From Alistipes sp. CAG:268 (GTDB taxonomy: Bacteria; Bacteroidota; Bacteroidia; Bacteroidales; Rikenellaceae), in the NCBI GenBank assembly GCA_000434235.1, contig FR891984.1, positions 33,965-42,639 of the forward strand: DNA of 8,675 nt, written 5' to 3'. Below the pieces are notes generated by a model that saw only the letters and a list, made by a program, of their open reading frames with translations, ran no database searches and was not told the DNA's origin. A program made the position numbers and the translations under genes. Numbering within the stretch: the stretch's first letter is position 1; every line of letters starts with the position of its first letter. Shown here one piece after another: positions 6,678-8,675 of this stretch.

Positions 6678-7777
6678 CGTCGGTATACTTCTTTGCACAA
6701 CCGTTCGGCCGTGTCGCGGATGTCGTACCGCTGCGCACGGACCTGCAGCCACATCTGCTCCCGGGGAGCCCCCTCCAGCCGCGCGATGCGCCGCGCCCAT
6801 TCGGCCGGACCGCTCTCCAGGGGCAGGAACCAGAGGTTGTCGCACAGCTTCGCCTCCGCCGACACGCGGTCCGAGCATACAACCTTTGTGCCGGAATCCT
6901 GGGCCTCGACCACGGCGACGGGCAGTCCCTCGAAAAACGAGGGGAAGACAAAGAGGTCGATCGCCTGCAGCAGCCGGTCGATGTCACTGCGCAGCCCGAG
7001 GAAACGGACCTTGGCGCCGATACCCAGGTCGCGGGCCAGATCGCGGGCGGCATCGAGGCCCTCGCCGCGGCCGATGAGCAGCAGCTGCGAATCGGGATGC
7101 TCCGCCTCCCATGCCGCGAAGACCCGCAGCAGGAAAGGGTGGTTCTTGACCGCGCAGAAACGCCCGACGTGCCCGAAAAGGGCGGTCCCGGGAAAGACGC
7201 CCAACTCGCGGCGCACCTCGCGGCGCACCCGCTCGTCGAAACGGAAACGCTCCGTGTCGATGCCGTTGCGGACGACCAGCACCCGCCGGCGGAACGGCGT
7301 CCCTGCGCAAAGCCAGTCGGCGGCCGCCTCCGAGCAGGCCAGCAGCTGCGTGGCGCAGCCGAGGGCCGCACGACGGAAAAGGCGGTGCAGCACGCCGTGC
7401 AGCCGGTTCTCGGGGCGGGTACTGTGGACATGGAGGACGCGGACCGGGATTCCGCAGTCGCGGGCCGCAAAGAGCGCCTCGGGCGACGCGAGCGACGAGC
7501 AGTGCAGGTGGACGGCGTCGAACTCGCCGGCATGACCGGTAAAGAAGCGGAGCAGGTCCCGGCGGTAGGCAAACGGGCGCCGGCTCCGGCTGTCATGGAG
7601 GAAGATGCGGCCGCCGAGGCGGGTGATCTCCTCGCCGTAGTCGTTCCGCCCGGTGCAGAGCAGGAAATCGAACGCATAGCGGTCGCGGTCGATGGCCCGG
7701 AAGAGGTTCATCACCAGGGTCTCGGCACCGCCGCGGTTCATCGAATGGAGGATGTGCAGGATTCGGTATCGTTTCAT
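6674..7777 (-). CDS. EpsF/CapH-like GT4 glycosyltransferase
   Basis: A 367-residue retaining GT-B enzyme. It begins MKRYRILHILHSMNRGGAET, the acceptor-side signature of the EpsF/CapH-like GT4 group found in capsule and exopolysaccharide loci. FDAVHLHCSS (86-95) and VHSTRPEN (117-124) follow. The C-terminal domain has FGHVGRFCAVKNHPFLL (201-217), a close match to the family GRF...KNH motif, and PSFFEGLPVAVVEAQDSG, where Glu283 and Glu291 form the EX7E pair. It should add one sugar to the growing lipid-linked unit in the cytosol. The ATG at 7777 overlaps the stop of the FrhB-like gene by four bases (ATGA, 7774-7777). The frame stays open to 7924, but the extra 49 residues are low-complexity and precede the obvious family N terminus. 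Donor and acceptor are unknown. Confidence 0.92.
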   Translation of the reverse strand: MKRYRILHILHSMNRGGAETLVMNLFRAIDRDRYAFDFLLCTGRNDYGEEITRLGGRIFLHDSRSRRPFAYRRDLLRFFTGHAGEFDAVHLHCSSLASPEALFAARDCGIPVRVLHVHSTRPENRLHGVLHRLFRRAALGCATQLLACSEAAADWLCAGTPFRRRVLVVRNGIDTERFRFDERVRREVRRELGVFPGTALFGHVGRFCAVKNHPFLLRVFAAWEAEHPDSQLLLIGRGEGLDAARDLARDLGIGAKVRFLGLRSDIDRLLQAIDLFVFPSFFEGLPVAVVEAQDSGTKVVCSDRVSAEAKLCDNLWFLPLESGPAEWARRIARLEGAPREQMWLQVRAQRYDIRDTAERLCKEVYRR

Positions 7778-8675
7778 GACTCGATCAATCGTGTGATTCG
7801 TCGGAACAAGGAGCCAAGCAGCCGGTCGGGACGCACCAGCAGCAGGTGGATCGCTCCGAGCGGAAGGCCGGCCCGCAGGGCGGCCATGACGGCACGCGCC
7901 ATGCGGGGACGACGGGCATTGCACATCATCTGACCGGCCCGGGCATCGTCGGGCGAGAGGGGATCAAGTTCGCAATTCCCAAGCGCCCCGACAAGCTGCT
8001 CCCCGCGGGGCGTGAGGGCCGAGAGCGTGCTCACCCCCTCGCGCTCGCCGTAGGAGGCAGCCGCCCAGAGGTCGCCCAGGCGCAGGTCGGCCGCCGAGCG
8101 GAACCCCCGGTAGGGACAGCGTTCGTAGCAGGCCCTGCCGAGACAGTAGTCGCCCAGGAAGAGGTCGTAGAAGAGGCGGCTGTCGGCCGCGCGGCCCGAG
8201 AGCGTCGCCCGGTCGCCGACGAGCGTCATCCGGTAGGAGTCGCTCCAGGAAGCGGTCTGCACGGGGCGGACTCCCCGCGCAAGGGTCTCGGCCGCTTCGG
8301 CCGCCTCGCGGCATTTGCTGCGCCACGCCACGCGGCGGATAGTCCCGCACCTATGCTCCATGCGCCGCACATAAGACTCCCACAGCAGCGCCGAGGGGAC
8401 CCCGTGGCAGAAGAAATCGACGAGTACCGTCCGCTCCTCGGCGCGGCGCAGTGCAACCAGCCGGCGCAGCGAGGCGATCTGACAGGGCGTACCCACGAAG
8501 GCGACCTTTGCCGAGGCATCGCGCAGCACGGCAAAGGCATCGACCGTGTAGCTCTGCAGGTACTTCGACCCGGTGCAGGCGGCGAACTCCGCGGGCCGCC
8601 GGGCCACCACGTGCCCGGCACGCCGCGCCGCGGCATCGTACCGGACGCCGCACACGGCATATTCCTGTCGGAAGA
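7774..8675 (-). CDS. FrhB/FdhB C-terminal-domain protein (coenzyme F420 hydrogenase beta-subunit-like), 5' end cut by window edge
   Basis: The open frame runs off the right edge, and 299 complete codons are visible. The visible part starts FRQEYAVCGVRYD and continues with TGSKYLQSY (34-42), GTPCQIASLRRL (61-72, Cys64) and VDFFCHGVPS (75-84, Cys79). A cysteine cluster follows (Cys177, Cys182, Cys186) in CLGRACYERCPYRGF, then ADLRLGDLWA. These are the hallmarks of the coenzyme F420 hydrogenase/dehydrogenase beta-subunit C-terminal domain, an Fe-S/flavin fold. Such proteins are frequent in Bacteroidota polysaccharide loci, often beside a polysaccharide pyruvyl transferase, where their reaction is not established; a redox or sugar-modifying role is only a guess, and an F420 role is unlikely here. 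A GTG at 8655 is not the real start, because family sequence continues upstream of it. About 100 N-terminal residues, perhaps with a ferredoxin-like domain, would lie outside the window. Confidence 0.88.
   Translation of the reverse strand, partial: FRQEYAVCGVRYDAAARRAGHVVARRPAEFAACTGSKYLQSYTVDAFAVLRDASAKVAFVGTPCQIASLRRLVALRRAEERTVLVDFFCHGVPSALLWESYVRRMEHRCGTIRRVAWRSKCREAAEAAETLARGVRPVQTASWSDSYRMTLVGDRATLSGRAADSRLFYDLFLGDYCLGRACYERCPYRGFRSAADLRLGDLWAAASYGEREGVSTLSALTPRGEQLVGALGNCELDPLSPDDARAGQMMCNARRPRMARAVMAALRAGLPLGAIHLLLVRPDRLLGSLFRRITRLIES

Noticed and set aside
5448..7535. A 695-codon plus-strand frame antisense to the polymerase and a glycosyltransferase
   Set aside because: Long antisense frames are expected in GC-rich genes. 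Its product is low-complexity, rich in His, Gln, Arg and Pro, and matches no family I recognise.
6247..7677. A 476-codon minus-strand frame overlapping the EpsF-like gene and polymerase start
   Set aside because: It is Ser/Arg/Pro-rich, in a different frame from two well-supported genes, and shows no motifs.
1..8675. Search for tRNA/rRNA genes, CRISPR arrays, insertion sequences, inverted-repeat promoters and terminators
   Set aside because: Nothing convincing was seen by eye. The genes are contiguous with gaps of at most 18 bases, leaving no space for a rho-independent terminator or an invertible promoter of the kind known in Bacteroides capsule loci; such elements would lie outside the window.

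Overview
The window is an internal slice of a surface-polysaccharide (capsule, O-antigen or exopolysaccharide) biosynthesis operon. All ten genes lie on the minus strand, so transcription runs from position 8675 down to 1. Both end genes are cut by the window edges. The DNA is strongly GC-rich. Most gene starts lack a clear Shine-Dalgarno sequence, and the gene mix (FrhB-type protein, EpsF/CapH-like and other GT4 enzymes, a Wzy-like polymerase, a PglC-like initiator, a PglD/NeuD-like acyltransferase, and a small ACP/SDR/KAS III set) is typical of polysaccharide loci in Bacteroidota. A GC-rich gut member such as Alistipes or a relative is my best guess, made from gene content and style only.

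Layout in transcription order: (1) 8675-7774, a coenzyme-F420-hydrogenase beta-subunit-like (FrhB/FdhB C-terminal) protein, 5' end missing; (2) 7777-6674, GT4 glycosyltransferase of EpsF/CapH type; (3) 6677-5262, multi-spanning Wzy-like polysaccharide polymerase; (4) 5265-4096, GT4 glycosyltransferase; (5) 4084-2906, GT4 glycosyltransferase; (6) 2901-2284, PglC-like monotopic phosphoglycosyl transferase that should start the repeat unit on undecaprenyl phosphate; (7) 2269-1598, left-handed beta-helix acyltransferase of the PglD/NeuD family; (8) 1579-1349, a dedicated acyl carrier protein; (9) 1352-603, a FabG-like SDR ketoreductase; (10) 589-1, a FabH-like ketoacyl-ACP synthase III, 3' end missing.

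The genes are packed with 4-base ATGA overlaps or gaps of at most 18 bases. No room is left for internal promoters or terminators and no gene-free stretch reaches 300 bases, so this looks like one translationally coupled operon.

The proposed pathway is inference. The initiator loads a sugar phosphate on the lipid carrier, the three GT4 enzymes extend it to an oligosaccharide of about four sugars, and the Wzy-like protein polymerises it after flipping by a flippase not seen here. The last four genes form the most interesting part: KAS III, ACP and SDR are a minimal set for making a short 3-hydroxyacyl-ACP, such as 3-hydroxybutyryl-ACP, and the adjacent acyltransferase could place that acyl group on an amino sugar. 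That would be a dedicated acyl-decoration module next to the initiating transferase.
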